This document shows positions 8,130 to 16,615 of a stretch of 64,000 nt of DNA, one piece after another; the stretch's first letter is position 1, and each line of letters starts with the position of its first letter. The DNA is from Rhodopirellula sp. SM50 (GTDB taxonomy: Bacteria > Planctomycetota > Planctomycetia > Pirellulales > Pirellulaceae): NCBI RefSeq assembly GCF_002289565.1, contig NZ_NTFY01000076.1:1-64000 (forward strand), written 5' to 3'. Made by a program: the position numbers and the translations under genes. The notes below the pieces were generated by a model. That model was not told the DNA's origin. It ran no database searches and saw only the letters and a program-made list of their open reading frames with translations.

Positions 8130-9236
8130 ATGATCTATCAACGTCTCCTTCGTCCGCTGTTGTTTCGCTTTGATCCGGAGTGGGCGCACGATCAGGCGAT
8201 CGCCTGGGGGGCGGCGGCCACGGGAATCCCCGGTCTGCTTCGCTGTGCGTCACGGATGCATCGCGTCGTCGATTCGCGTTTGAATATCCAGGTCGCCGGA
8301 ATCTGTTTCGAAAATCCGCTGGGTCTGGCCGCGGGGTACGACAAATCGGGACGCGCGGTCGCGGCGATGGCGTCCTTGGGGTTCGGCCACCTCGAAGTCG
8401 GTTCGGTTTCGGCGATGCCCTCGGCGGGAAACACCAAACCGCGTTTATGGCGATTGCCGATCGATCACGCGATCTGCGTTCATTACGGATTACCCAACGA
8501 CGGTGCCGCCGCGGTGGCGAAACGATTGCAGGGCCAGCGGATCAACGCGCCGCTGGGGATCAACCTGGTTAACACCAATCATGGCGAATGTTTGGACGCG
8601 TTGAGCCCCGACGAGATTCTTCAGGATTACGTCACCGCGGCCGAAACGTTGCGGGAGTGTGCGTCGTATTTCATGCTGAATCTGAGCTGTCCCAACACCT
8701 CCGATGGCCGAGCATTTTTTGACACGCCGGGACACCTCCGCGAGTTGCTTGAGCGACTGACATCGATTCCCATCGACGTTCCACTGTTCCTGAAGCTGTC
8801 GCCGGACTGGGACGACGCAGCAATCGATCGAATCTTGCAGACGGTGGATGGCTTTGAATCGGTCGCCGGGTTCATGTTCAATTTGTCGTCGCGGCGGAGG
8901 TCGGGTTTGGCGACACCACGCGAGATTTGGAACGATTGGCCCGGCGCGATTTCGGGTATGCCGACGAAGGAATGGATGGACCGACGGATCGTCAGGCTGT
9001 ACCGGCAAATGGATCGCCGGCGTTATCGAATCATCGCCGCCGGTGGAGTGGCAAGCGCCGAGGATGCTTATCGCAAACTCCGCTCGGGAGCATCGCTGGT
9101 TCAGTTGTTGACGGCGTTGGTGTATGAAGGTCCCGGCGTGGTCCGCCGGATCAATCGCGGGCTGTTGGGATTGTTGGAGCACGACGGCGTCTCACACGTG
9201 GCGGACATCGTGGGTGCGGATGTGGATTTGTCGTAG
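8130..9236 (+). CDS. pyrD: Dihydroorotate dehydrogenase, class 2-like with Cys at the base position
   Basis: The enzyme oxidises dihydroorotate to orotate in pyrimidine synthesis, using FMN. Its 368 residues include the class 2 type N-terminal amphipathic extension (MIYQRLLRPLLFRFDPEWAH) that docks to the membrane and quinone. Family motifs are NPLGLAAGYDKSG, GFGHLEVGSVS, LFLKLSPDW with the FMN lysine, and IAAGGVASAEDAYRKLRSGA with ASLVQLLTAL at the phosphate site. The catalytic loop reads NLSCPNT, with Cys187 where class 2 enzymes have Ser and class 1 enzymes have Cys. The usual NRMGFNN region reads VHYGLPN. It may be a divergent paralogue, since I cannot exclude a second pyrD elsewhere. Confidence 0.85.
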   Translation: MIYQRLLRPLLFRFDPEWAHDQAIAWGAAATGIPGLLRCASRMHRVVDSRLNIQVAGICFENPLGLAAGYDKSGRAVAAMASLGFGHLEVGSVSAMPSAGNTKPRLWRLPIDHAICVHYGLPNDGAAAVAKRLQGQRINAPLGINLVNTNHGECLDALSPDEILQDYVTAAETLRECASYFMLNLSCPNTSDGRAFFDTPGHLRELLERLTSIPIDVPLFLKLSPDWDDAAIDRILQTVDGFESVAGFMFNLSSRRRSGLATPREIWNDWPGAISGMPTKEWMDRRIVRLYRQMDRRRYRIIAAGGVASAEDAYRKLRSGASLVQLLTALVYEGPGVVRRINRGLLGLLEHDGVSHVADIVGADVDLS

Positions 9237-9239
9237 GGC

Positions 9240-9270
9240 ATACCGTGGCGTAAGCTTCTAGCTTGCGATC
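9240..9270. repeat. ASWKL-type repeat, degenerate copy
   Basis: TGGCGTAAGCTTCTAGCTTG is a one-mismatch relative of the TGGCGTAAGCTTCCAGCTTG motif, whose complement recurs at 12880-12904, 44409-44433 and in the tandem array at 52943-53070. It lies between two convergent genes. Confidence 0.6.
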
Positions 9271-9293
9271 CGGGCCGAAGGCCCGCACGATAC

Positions 9294-9977
9294 CTACTCG
9301 GCAGCCGGCTGCAGAACCAACGTGCCGAAGTTTGACGTGTCTTGCCAGGAATCGTCGTCGGTGTGATTCCATTTGGCGACCGCGCCGCGTTCTCCGCTGC
9401 CAGGGTCGTCGTTGACTTGCAGTTCGACGCCCAACTTTCGGCCGGCGGTAAGTTGATCGCCCTGGATCTTGATCGCCATTTCGATGACGTATCCCGTTTT
9501 GGTTTTGCGGGCAGCCGCTTTTAGGTTGGATTCGTCGAATCCGGCGCCTTGGCCCGACAGTTCGCCTTTGTAATTGACTCGGTATTGGGCGTCGTCGGGT
9601 TCATAATAGGTCGTTCGTTTTTGGTTTTCATCCAAGAAGAATTCGACCGAATCCTGGGCCCATGAATCACTCGCGTCTGCGGACAGGTTCGAGTCTTTGA
9701 CCTGCCAGAGCGCGTAGAGGTGTTCTTTGTCCCAAAGCACACGCACGGTCGCCGTCGCCATCTCGTCTTCGTCGACGGCTAGTAACCCTTCGACGGCCTT
9801 GTTGACGTTCACGCGGGGCGCCTTCTTCCACGCTTCGTCGACCTTGCCATCGATCTCGGGAGTTCCCTGGATCGCCGTGATCGTCGTTTCCTGTGGTTTG
9901 GGTTTCGTCTCATCCTGGGCGACGGTCGTGCTGACAAACGCGAGGCATGCGGCGGAAAGTAATGTCAGGCGGTTCAT
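9294..9977 (-). CDS. Secreted CBM9-like carbohydrate-binding protein
   Basis: This is a 227-residue exported protein. I chose the ATG at 9977 because MNRLTLLSAACLAFVSTTVA makes a clean signal peptide; a start at 9998 is also possible. The mature part matches the CBM9-like (DOMON-related) fold seen after xylanases: the opening IDGKVDEAWKKAP, then TVRVLWDKEHLYALWQVKD, SWAQDSVEFFLDEN and YVIEMAIKIQ. It probably binds a polysaccharide in the periplasm or at the surface. It is divergent from the sulfatase gene, with 108 bp between the starts, so the two may share control and substrate. Confidence 0.85.
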   Translation of the reverse strand: MNRLTLLSAACLAFVSTTVAQDETKPKPQETTITAIQGTPEIDGKVDEAWKKAPRVNVNKAVEGLLAVDEDEMATATVRVLWDKEHLYALWQVKDSNLSADASDSWAQDSVEFFLDENQKRTTYYEPDDAQYRVNYKGELSGQGAGFDESNLKAAARKTKTGYVIEMAIKIQGDQLTAGRKLGVELQVNDDPGSGERGAVAKWNHTDDDSWQDTSNFGTLVLQPAAE

Positions 9978-10085
9978 GATTGGAATTCCAAAGACCAAGG
10001 GAAGTGAAAAGTGGAATGCCCATCGATGTTATACTGTCGCCGGGGGAGACTCTGTGTCCGAAAAGACGTCCAATGGGGCCAATCG

Positions 10086-11663
10086 ATGAACTATTTCCGT
10101 TTGCTTGTGCTGGTGCTCTTGGGTGCGTCGTGTGTCGCCGCGGACGAGCGACCCAACATTCTGTTCATTTATACTGACGACCAGTCGTCGCGCACGGTGG
10201 GGTGCTATCCCGAGTCGTTTGACTGGGTGGAAACGCCCAATATCGACGAACTCGCCAAGACCGGCGTCCGGTTTTCTCATGCCTACATCGGGTCCTGGTG
10301 CATGCCCTCGCGGGCCACGCTGTTGACCGGGTTGCACCAGCACGGGATCGAGTCGATGCGGATGGTCGGCCAATATCCCGGCAGCGACTACGATCCGAAC
10401 CAGTGCCGGTTCTGGCCCAGCGTTTTCCGTGCCAACGGATACACCACGGCTCAGATCGGCAAGTGGCACACAGGGATCGATCCCGGTTACGGCCGCGACT
10501 GGGATTATCAAATCGTTTGGAACCGGCCACGTCACCCCCAGAATTCGCCCAACTATTACGACAACCAGTTGATCAGTAAGAACGGCGGCCCGCCGAAGAT
10601 GACCAAGGGATACAGCACCGACAACTACACCCATTGGGCGGTCGAGTACATTCACGGCAACGGCCGCACGCCGGACAAGCCCTGGTACCTGTGGCTCTGT
10701 TACGGAGCCGTGCACGGACCGTTCACGCCGGCCGACCGACATCGGAACGAGTACCCCGGCATCGATGTGCCGTTCCCCGCCGACGTCTATCCGCCTCGGC
10801 CGGGAAAGCCGAAGTACGTTCGCGAAATGGAGTTCTGGGAACCCGGCCCCGACGGCGTGCCGGTTGAACGCAAGGTCCGCGACTTAGGCCCCGTCGGCAT
10901 GAAGGACATTCCTGGACGCCCGCTCGCCGATTGGATTCGTCAATACCATCAGGGCGTGTTGGCCATCGACGAGGGAGTCGGCCGGCTGATGAAAGCACTC
11001 AAGGATTCCGGACAAGATGAAAACACCTTGGTCGTCTTTACGTCCGACCAAGGGTTTGCGTGGGGCCAAAAGGGATTCAAGTCCAAAGTCGCTCCGTATC
11101 GGGGGACGGTCGAAGCGCCGTTGATTATTCGTCCGCCCGGAAAGATCGCTGATCGTTGTGCCGGACGGGTCATCGAGCAACCGGTCAGCGGCGTCGACTT
11201 GCCGCCGACGTTCTTTCGCTATGCCGGAATCGATCTGCCTTGGAAGATGCACGGGTTTGATCTCAGTGAATTGTTTCAGTCGAAGGCGGAAAGCTGGAAT
11301 CACCATGCCATGCTGGTCCATACTGCAAAACAATACGGATCGGCGACCGATCAAATTCCCGCAACCGATGATCCTGACTTGTATCATGGGCCAGGAGTCC
11401 CCTGGTACGTGATGTTGTGTGAAGGGCGTTACAAGTACATCCGTAATCTGGTCGCCGGTGAAACCGAAGAGTTGTATGACATGGAAAACGACCGCGAGGA
11501 ATTGGTCAACCTCGCGCACGACCCGTCAAACGATCCTCTATTGGAACGATTGCGGAACGTGACGGTCGATGAATTGAAACGCACCGAAGCGGGATTCGTC
11601 GATCAGCTTCCGCCGATCGGGACCGAGCAAATCCGCAAAACGATGAAAGGAACTGAGGAATGA
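10086..11663 (+). CDS. Secreted sulfatase (Cys type)
   Basis: This is a 525-residue arylsulfatase-family enzyme that should hydrolyse sulfate esters, probably of polysaccharide, in the periplasm. The start at 10086 gives the signal peptide MNYFRLLVLVLLGASCVAA. The metal site is ILFIYTDDQ. The signature CMPSRATLLTG has Cys72, which must be converted to formylglycine, so a maturase is needed elsewhere in the genome. GKWHTG supplies the conserved Lys and His, and VVFTSDQGFAWG the second metal Asp. The last codons overlap the DUF6807 gene by 4 bp, so the two are translationally coupled. Confidence 0.93.
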   Translation: MNYFRLLVLVLLGASCVAADERPNILFIYTDDQSSRTVGCYPESFDWVETPNIDELAKTGVRFSHAYIGSWCMPSRATLLTGLHQHGIESMRMVGQYPGSDYDPNQCRFWPSVFRANGYTTAQIGKWHTGIDPGYGRDWDYQIVWNRPRHPQNSPNYYDNQLISKNGGPPKMTKGYSTDNYTHWAVEYIHGNGRTPDKPWYLWLCYGAVHGPFTPADRHRNEYPGIDVPFPADVYPPRPGKPKYVREMEFWEPGPDGVPVERKVRDLGPVGMKDIPGRPLADWIRQYHQGVLAIDEGVGRLMKALKDSGQDENTLVVFTSDQGFAWGQKGFKSKVAPYRGTVEAPLIIRPPGKIADRCAGRVIEQPVSGVDLPPTFFRYAGIDLPWKMHGFDLSELFQSKAESWNHHAMLVHTAKQYGSATDQIPATDDPDLYHGPGVPWYVMLCEGRYKYIRNLVAGETEELYDMENDREELVNLAHDPSNDPLLERLRNVTVDELKRTEAGFVDQLPPIGTEQIRKTMKGTEE

Positions 11664-12706
11664 ATCGCAGTGTGTTCGGCAATCGATGCCGTGTGGGGTG
11701 GTGGATGGTGCTGGCCATCTGTGTGATGGGACGATCGTCGATCGCACAGGGGTATCGTCCACCCCGGTGTGAGATCGTGCCGCTGGCCGATCATCAAGTC
11801 TCGCTACGAATCGACGGTCGCGAAAAGCTGCGTTGGCACTATGGCGAGCAGTACCCGCGACCGTTTTTTTATCCGTTCAACGGGCCGTCGGGAGAAACAT
11901 TGACGCGGATGGGGCACCCGGGCGCCCAGAATCATGATCACCATCGATCCGTCTGGTTTGCCCATCACAAAGTCGACGGCGTCAATTTTTGGGCCGACGG
12001 CACCGGATCGAAAATTCGACAAACCCACTGGTACCGTTACCGCGATGGAGATGAAGAAGCCGTCATGGCGACACACCTGGTGTGGATCGACGGCGAGGGT
12101 GTCGAGCGGATGCAACAGGACGTCGTCGTCGCGCTGATGGGCATTGACAACGATGCGGAAACGGCAGAGCATGCGGTCGAGTTTCAGTTGACGTTTCGTC
12201 CCGGCGAGGGACGGGACAAGGTGACGTTGGAGCAGACCAATTTCGGCGTCTTCGCCGTCCGGGTTGCCGCCAGTTTGTCAGCCTATTTCGGAGGCGGACG
12301 GTTGACCAACGATGCCGGGGTTCAAGGCGAACCACGCCTGCACGAAAAGCGGTCTCGGTGGATGGATTATTCCGGACCGATCGCGGTGCCGGTCGCGGGA
12401 GGACGCAAGCTGGTCGAGGAAGGGATCACGTATTTTGATCACCCCAGCAATCCGGGCTTTCCGACGCATTGGCATGTTCGTCAAGACGGCTGGATGGGGG
12501 CGTCACCCGGGATGAAGACCCCGATTGAGATTACGAGTGAGAATCCGCTGGTGCTTCGCTACCTGTTGTATGCCCATTCCGGGACTGTTGATCTGCAGCG
12601 CGCCGAAAACATTCACGAAGCGTTTGAGAATCGTCCGGGGTTTCGAATCCGTCAACCGAATCCAGACGAACCGCACCGGCAGTATGAGGTGGAGCGGATG
12701 CGGTAG
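11660..12706 (+). CDS. Secreted DUF6807 (PmoA-like) protein
   Basis: This is a 348-residue exported protein with an N-terminal hydrophobic segment (WWMVLAICVMGRSSIA). The body matches proteins annotated as PmoA family or DUF6807: RPFFYPFNGPSGETLTRMGH, HDHHRSVWFAHHKVDGVNFW, and a C-terminal GFPTHWHVRQDGWMGASP with LVLRYLLYAHSG. The His-rich stretch at about residues 93-107 could bind metal, but the family's chemistry is not established and the methane-oxygenase name is misleading. It overlaps the sulfatase stop (ATGA), so it probably works on the same secreted substrate. Confidence 0.85.
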   Translation: MNRSVFGNRCRVGWWMVLAICVMGRSSIAQGYRPPRCEIVPLADHQVSLRIDGREKLRWHYGEQYPRPFFYPFNGPSGETLTRMGHPGAQNHDHHRSVWFAHHKVDGVNFWADGTGSKIRQTHWYRYRDGDEEAVMATHLVWIDGEGVERMQQDVVVALMGIDNDAETAEHAVEFQLTFRPGEGRDKVTLEQTNFGVFAVRVAASLSAYFGGGRLTNDAGVQGEPRLHEKRSRWMDYSGPIAVPVAGGRKLVEEGITYFDHPSNPGFPTHWHVRQDGWMGASPGMKTPIEITSENPLVLRYLLYAHSGTVDLQRAENIHEAFENRPGFRIRQPNPDEPHRQYEVERMR

Positions 12707-12981
12707 TAGAAGGTGTTGGGCAAAACAATGGGGGCAAAACAATGGTGTGGCAGAATGATGGTGTGGCAGTTGGGGCTCCGCAGGTCTTATTCAGATCCAT
12801 CGCTCCTTGTCTCCTTGTCTCCTTGTCTCCATGTCTCCATGTCTCCTTATCTCCTTATCTCCCCATCCTCCTCCGAAGGATCGCAAGCTGGAAGCTTACG
12901 CCACTGGTTGGGGATCGTCGGCAAACGTGTTAAAAGAATGGCCGGTCGGATGGACTGTCATTCTTTTTAGTGAGCACAACG
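12707..12981. repeat. Intergenic segment with octamer microsatellite and ASWKL repeat
   Basis: At 12803-12858 seven consecutive octamers run CTCCTTGT three times, CTCCATGT twice and CTCCTTAT twice. At 12880-12904 there is an ASWKL-type unit, ATCGCAAGCTGGAAGCTTAC with GCCAC. Further upstream the phrases GGGCAAAACAATG and GTGTGGCAG each occur twice. No gene is visible. Confidence 0.8.
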
Positions 12982-14019
12982 ATGCAGCAACGTAGACTTG
13001 GACGCAGCGGAATCGTCGTCAGCGATATTTGTATGGGCACGATGACGTTTGGGCTTCAGTGTGATGAAGCCACCAGTCATCGCATTTGCGACACGGCCTT
13101 CGACGCCGGAATCGATTTTTTCGACGCCGCGGAAATCTATCCGGTGCCGCCGTCGGCCGAGCGATACGGGGTGACCGAAGAGATCGTGGGGCGATGGTTG
13201 AGCACCAAGCCGCGTGAATCGGTGATCGTGGCAACGAAGGTGACCGGTCCCGGGCACGGCTGGTTCAAGCCGCCGGTCCGCCATGGAAAAACCGCCTTGG
13301 ATCGCAGTCAAATCATCCGCGCGTGCGAAGATTCGCTGCGGCGGTTGGGCACCGATTACATCGACCTGTACCAGACGCACTGGCCCGATCACGGCATGCC
13401 GTATGAAGAGGTGTTGGGCGTGCTGACGGAACTGCGTGACGAAGGAAAAGTCCGTGTCATCGGCGCAAGCAACGAAACCTGTTGGGGCATGATGAAGGCT
13501 TGTTGGGCGGCGGACGTTTACGACGTCGATCGCTACGAGACGGTGCAAAATAATTTCAGTCTGATCAACCGTCGCTGTGAAAGTGAGTTGGCGCAGGTCT
13601 GTCGTCGCGAAGGCATTTCGTTGCTGCCCTATTCGCCGCTCGGCGGTGGCGTGCTGACGGGCAAGTACCAGGATGGGCCGCCGCCGGGGGCTCGCTTTAC
13701 CGACTACCTGACCGGCGACGGGGAACGTCAGAAACGGATGGCCAAACGTTTCGTCAACGACCGCACGCTGGAGACCACGCGACGTCTGGCCGAGATCGCA
13801 GGCAGCATCGGTGTCAGTGTGACCTCGCTGGCGGTGGCCTGGAGTCGCCAGCATGACTTCGTCGCGTCAACCATCATCGGCGCCACTTCCGTCGAACAAT
13901 TGAACGAATCGCTGGAAGCACGCGATCTGATTCTGACCGACGAAATCTTAGCCCGCATCGACGAGGTCGACTTCGAGATTCCGACGCCGATGACCGAAGA
14001 CGGCCTGCGACGTCTCTAG
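12982..14019 (+). CDS. Aldo/keto reductase
   Basis: This is a 345-residue NAD(P)H-dependent oxidoreductase of the AKR fold, cytoplasmic with no signal. I chose the ATG at 12982 ([19 protein letters not shown]); a GTG at 12970 would add four residues. The catalytic tetrad can be traced: Asp in [16 protein letters not shown] with its Tyr, Lys in IVATKVTG, and His in [11 protein letters not shown]. The cofactor end is [19 protein letters not shown]. It resembles the Tas/YghZ group of bacterial AKRs, whose natural substrates are mostly unknown. It stands alone, flanked by repeats. Confidence 0.92.
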   Translation: MQQRRLGRSGIVVSDICMGTMTFGLQCDEATSHRICDTAFDAGIDFFDAAEIYPVPPSAERYGVTEEIVGRWLSTKPRESVIVATKVTGPGHGWFKPPVRHGKTALDRSQIIRACEDSLRRLGTDYIDLYQTHWPDHGMPYEEVLGVLTELRDEGKVRVIGASNETCWGMMKACWAADVYDVDRYETVQNNFSLINRRCESELAQVCRREGISLLPYSPLGGGVLTGKYQDGPPPGARFTDYLTGDGERQKRMAKRFVNDRTLETTRRLAEIAGSIGVSVTSLAVAWSRQHDFVASTIIGATSVEQLNESLEARDLILTDEILARIDEVDFEIPTPMTEDGLRRL

Positions 14020-14049
14020 TGCTCTGGCCGGAATGGCGCGGGCATAGGT

Positions 14050-14125
14050 GTTGGTGTGCAGGCTTTAGCCGCCCACTGTCGCTGCGTCGCAGCGACCGGG
14101 AATCGCCTAAAGGCTAGACACCAAC
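14050..14125. repeat. Palindromic repeat, family D copy 1
   Basis: The ends GTTGGTGTG and ACACCAAC are inverted. Inside, GCTTTAGCCGCC pairs loosely with GGCGATT/AAGGCTAG, and the centre CGCTGCGTCGCAGCG is itself palindromic. The same 76 bp occurs in reverse orientation at 43382-43457. It lies between the convergent reductase and lipoprotein genes. Confidence 0.85.
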
Positions 14126-14147
14126 GATTGCTGAATCCCTTTTTCGC

Positions 14148-14543
14148 TCAATTCTCGAACGTGCCGTAGGACCAGGTGACGGTTGTCGGCGGATGCAGCA
14201 CGGTTTGGCCGATGCCTTGGTTGGCGAATGCTCCGTCGACTTTGAAGGTCCAGCCTTGGCTGGCATCGGTTTTGACGTCGCCGATCGAATCGACAAACGC
14301 GGTCGAGCCGCTACCGGAAACGCTCACCGGCACTTGCTCCACCATCCGCATCACCGTTTCCAGCGTCGTTCCGTCGGCGATGTCTGGGACCTGAATCGAC
14401 TGCGTCGCCGCATCCGCGGATTGGATTTCGATGGTCACCACGCCGACAGCCGCATCGGCCGCCGGCGGTGGTGGCGTTTGGCCGCAACCGACGGCGACCA
14501 GTCCGACCATGAGGCAGAGCGAAGGAATGAAACAGGATCGCAC
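14148..14543 (-). CDS. DUF4430 lipoprotein
   Basis: This is a 131-residue exported lipoprotein. The lipobox LVAVGCG puts the acylated Cys at about residue 20. The mature domain reads like DUF4430, the transcobalamin C-terminal-like beta-grasp domain: DGTTLETVMRMVEQVP, STAFVDSIG, and the hallmark GWTFKVDGAFANQGIGQTVL ending in WSYGTFEN. These domains often sit on extracellular cobalamin-binding or surface proteins. No partner is encoded next to it, so its role is open. Confidence 0.85.
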   Translation of the reverse strand: MRSCFIPSLCLMVGLVAVGCGQTPPPPAADAAVGVVTIEIQSADAATQSIQVPDIADGTTLETVMRMVEQVPVSVSGSGSTAFVDSIGDVKTDASQGWTFKVDGAFANQGIGQTVLHPPTTVTWSYGTFEN

Positions 14544-14607
14544 GACGACTAACTCGCTTATTTAGATGCCAGGGAAACCAGTGACCGACTGGGGCTGACT
14601 TTAGCAC

Positions 14608-15013
14608 ATGCCAGCACGTGGCGTCAGCCAGTGGCGCGTGGGGGGGATTTATCACGCGCCGCTCGCTAACCGGCCTGTTGATTGAGTGAGCCGTGACGCG
14701 TAAGCGTCCGGGCATTCTGGCGCCCGCCCGAGGCCTTACGGCCAGCGGCTCACCATTGACTCGGCAGATCCCGAATCAATCGACAGGCCGTCACGCGTCC
14801 CGCTGGGATGGTATGCCAGCACGTGGCGTCAGCCAGTGGCGCGTGGGGGAGTGATTTATCACGCGCCGCTCGCTAACCGGCCTGTTGATTGAGTGAGCCG
14901 TGACGCGTAAGCGTCCGGGCATTCTGGCGCCCGCCCGAGGCCTTACGGCCAGCGGCTCACCATTGACTTAGCAGATCCCGAATCAATCGACAGGTCGTCA
15001 CGCTTCCCGCTGG
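14608..15013. repeat. Tandem duplication, two copies of 205 bp (families C and H)
   Basis: Copy 1 begins at 14608 and copy 2 at 14813, both with ATGCCAGCACGTGGCGTCAG. Each then holds ATCACGCGCCGCTCGCTAAC, a turn at TGACGCGTAAGCGTCCGGGC, the family C core GGCGCCCGCCCGAGGCCTTA, and the end ATCAATCGACAGG with CGTCACGC and CCCGCTGG. Differences are few, for example TCGGCAG against TTAGCAG, so the duplication is recent or kept homogeneous. No gene is seen in 14544-15022. Confidence 0.92.
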
Positions 15014-15022
15014 GGTGTCGCG

Positions 15023-15379
15023 TCAGTTCGTATGGATCGAACTTCCGTCGGAGAGTTTGCTGAGGAAATCGGGCAAGATGCCGACGTAGCAATTGCAGTG
15101 TTTGCAAACGCTGGCGGCAGTGCTGATGGCAACGCCACAGCGTGAACAGGGACGCAGCTTGGGTTCGCGCTCGACCGCCGGGGCGGGAGCCGTGGGGGCG
15201 TCACCGAGGATCCGCACTACGGCCGTGTCCGTCACATCCTGACGCACTTGGTAGCCGAACACGAATTTCTCGCTGCAACGCGGACAACGTACCGTCTCGC
15301 CGATCAGATTCGTGCCGCCGCGCAGCTTGTGTCCGCGCGGGCATCGGCAGGTGATTCGTTCTTGATCGTTTTGTTTCAT
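15023..15379 (-). CDS. Double zinc-ribbon protein
   Basis: This is a 118-residue cytoplasmic protein with two Cys-rich modules joined by an Ala/Pro linker. The N-terminal one has CRCPRGHKLRG and RCPRCSEKF. The C-terminal one has RPCSRCGVAIS and CKHCNCYVG, a zinc-ribbon/rubredoxin-like pair of CxxC knuckles. Such proteins bind one zinc per module and act in protein or nucleic-acid contacts. No catalytic domain is present and no function can be named. It is divergent from the cytochrome gene across 279 bp in which I see no repeat. Confidence 0.75.
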   Translation of the reverse strand: MKQNDQERITCRCPRGHKLRGGTNLIGETVRCPRCSEKFVFGYQVRQDVTDTAVVRILGDAPTAPAPAVEREPKLRPCSRCGVAISTAASVCKHCNCYVGILPDFLSKLSDGSSIHTN

Positions 15380-15658
15380 CTAATTCTTTCCCCTCGTTGA
15401 AGATGCGATTCCCTTCACACTCATTACAAACCCCGAGGACCCAGGCGGGTTCCGAATCAATTCGGGGCGCGAGCGAATTCGTCTTTCGCGTCGTCTTCTT
15501 GGCGGATTCAACCAGAACACACTGACAGCCCGCAAACCCCCGCTCGGGTGACGGCTGCCCCTTTCCTATATCGGACGCTCGGCACTGGATTCTTTGTGGT
15601 GCTAAACTGAATTAAACTGACGGAATCTAACCTGCCATTGCACCCGCCGAGTCACGTG

Positions 15659-16615
15659 ATGAAGACCCGAAATCGCACTTTACCCGTTGCCGTCTTAGTG
15701 GGTGGTTCGGTGCTCTTTTCTGCCCATTCGTACATCGCATGGGGCGAAGAAAAACGTGCGCCGGCGCCAAAGTTTTCTGCCGACGCGACCAAGGGCGTCT
15801 TCTTTGATTCCGTCGGCGATGCGATCCGCGGACAGCGCCCGACGTTGCAAGCGTTGCGAAAGAAAAATGCCCAGGCTTCGAGTGTGGTTGTAGATGCACC
15901 CGAAGGCGGGGGTGATGCGAAAGCCGGACCTTGGGACAAGTTGATCTCCCCGACCTCGATCGAAGACGAGATCAAGCGGATGAAGTTGCACTACGACTCC
16001 GTCGTCACGCAGCCCGGGCCGTTCAAGAGCGGAGGCTATGAGGAGGCTCGTTTGGACTTGATGGTGATGAGCAGTTTGTTTGCGATCATCAGCGAGTACG
16101 ACGGCGATGTTCGCTGGAAGGAAGATGCGGCGGTCGCGCGCGACCTGCTGGGGCGGACGGCGTTCAACTGCAACGCGGGGACGAACCAGGTGTTCAACGA
16201 AGCGCGGGCGCGAAAGGACGACTTGCAAGACCTGCTCTCAGGCACCGGACTGCGCGGCGGCAAGGCCGCCGAAACCAACGACTGGGCTTCGATCGCCGAC
16301 CGCGCCCCGTTGATGGAATACGCCGAATTGCTCAAGGAGCAACTCCGCAACGCGACCAGCAACGCCGATGATGTCAAAGCGGAACCGAACGACGTCCGCC
16401 GCCCGGCCGAGTTGCTGGCGATCTTGGGCCGGATCCTGGTCAAGGAAGGCATGGACGACTCGGACGATCCCGACTACGTGGCGCTGAGCGAAGCGATGAC
16501 CAAAGCCGCGCAGGGAGTAACCCGAGGTTTGGAGTTGGATGATTACGATGCGATCGGCAGAGCCGTCGGCGCGGTCACCCAGTCCTGTGACGATTGTCAC
16601 GGACAATACCGTTGA
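15659..16615 (+). CDS. Secreted c-type cytochrome, C-terminal CxxCH
   Basis: This is a 318-residue exported protein. I chose the ATG at 15659 (MKTRNRTLPVAVLVGGSVLF), which gives a signal peptide; an upstream start adds seven residues. The sequence is almost wholly helical, and the single haem motif CDDCHGQYR is at the extreme C-terminus (Cys310, Cys313, His314), as in the four-helix cytochrome c-prime/cytochrome c-556 fold. A distal Met or open site cannot be assigned. The gene abuts the convergent haem protein at 16616 with no spacer, and both are predicted periplasmic electron carriers. Confidence 0.85.
   Translation: MKTRNRTLPVAVLVGGSVLFSAHSYIAWGEEKRAPAPKFSADATKGVFFDSVGDAIRGQRPTLQALRKKNAQASSVVVDAPEGGGDAKAGPWDKLISPTSIEDEIKRMKLHYDSVVTQPGPFKSGGYEEARLDLMVMSSLFAIISEYDGDVRWKEDAAVARDLLGRTAFNCNAGTNQVFNEARARKDDLQDLLSGTGLRGGKAAETNDWASIADRAPLMEYAELLKEQLRNATSNADDVKAEPNDVRRPAELLAILGRILVKEGMDDSDDPDYVALSEAMTKAAQGVTRGLELDDYDAIGRAVGAVTQSCDDCHGQYR

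Noticed and set aside
12713-12970. Small frames rich in Ser, Pro and Leu
   Set aside because: They are translations of the CTCCTTGT microsatellite and an ASWKL repeat.
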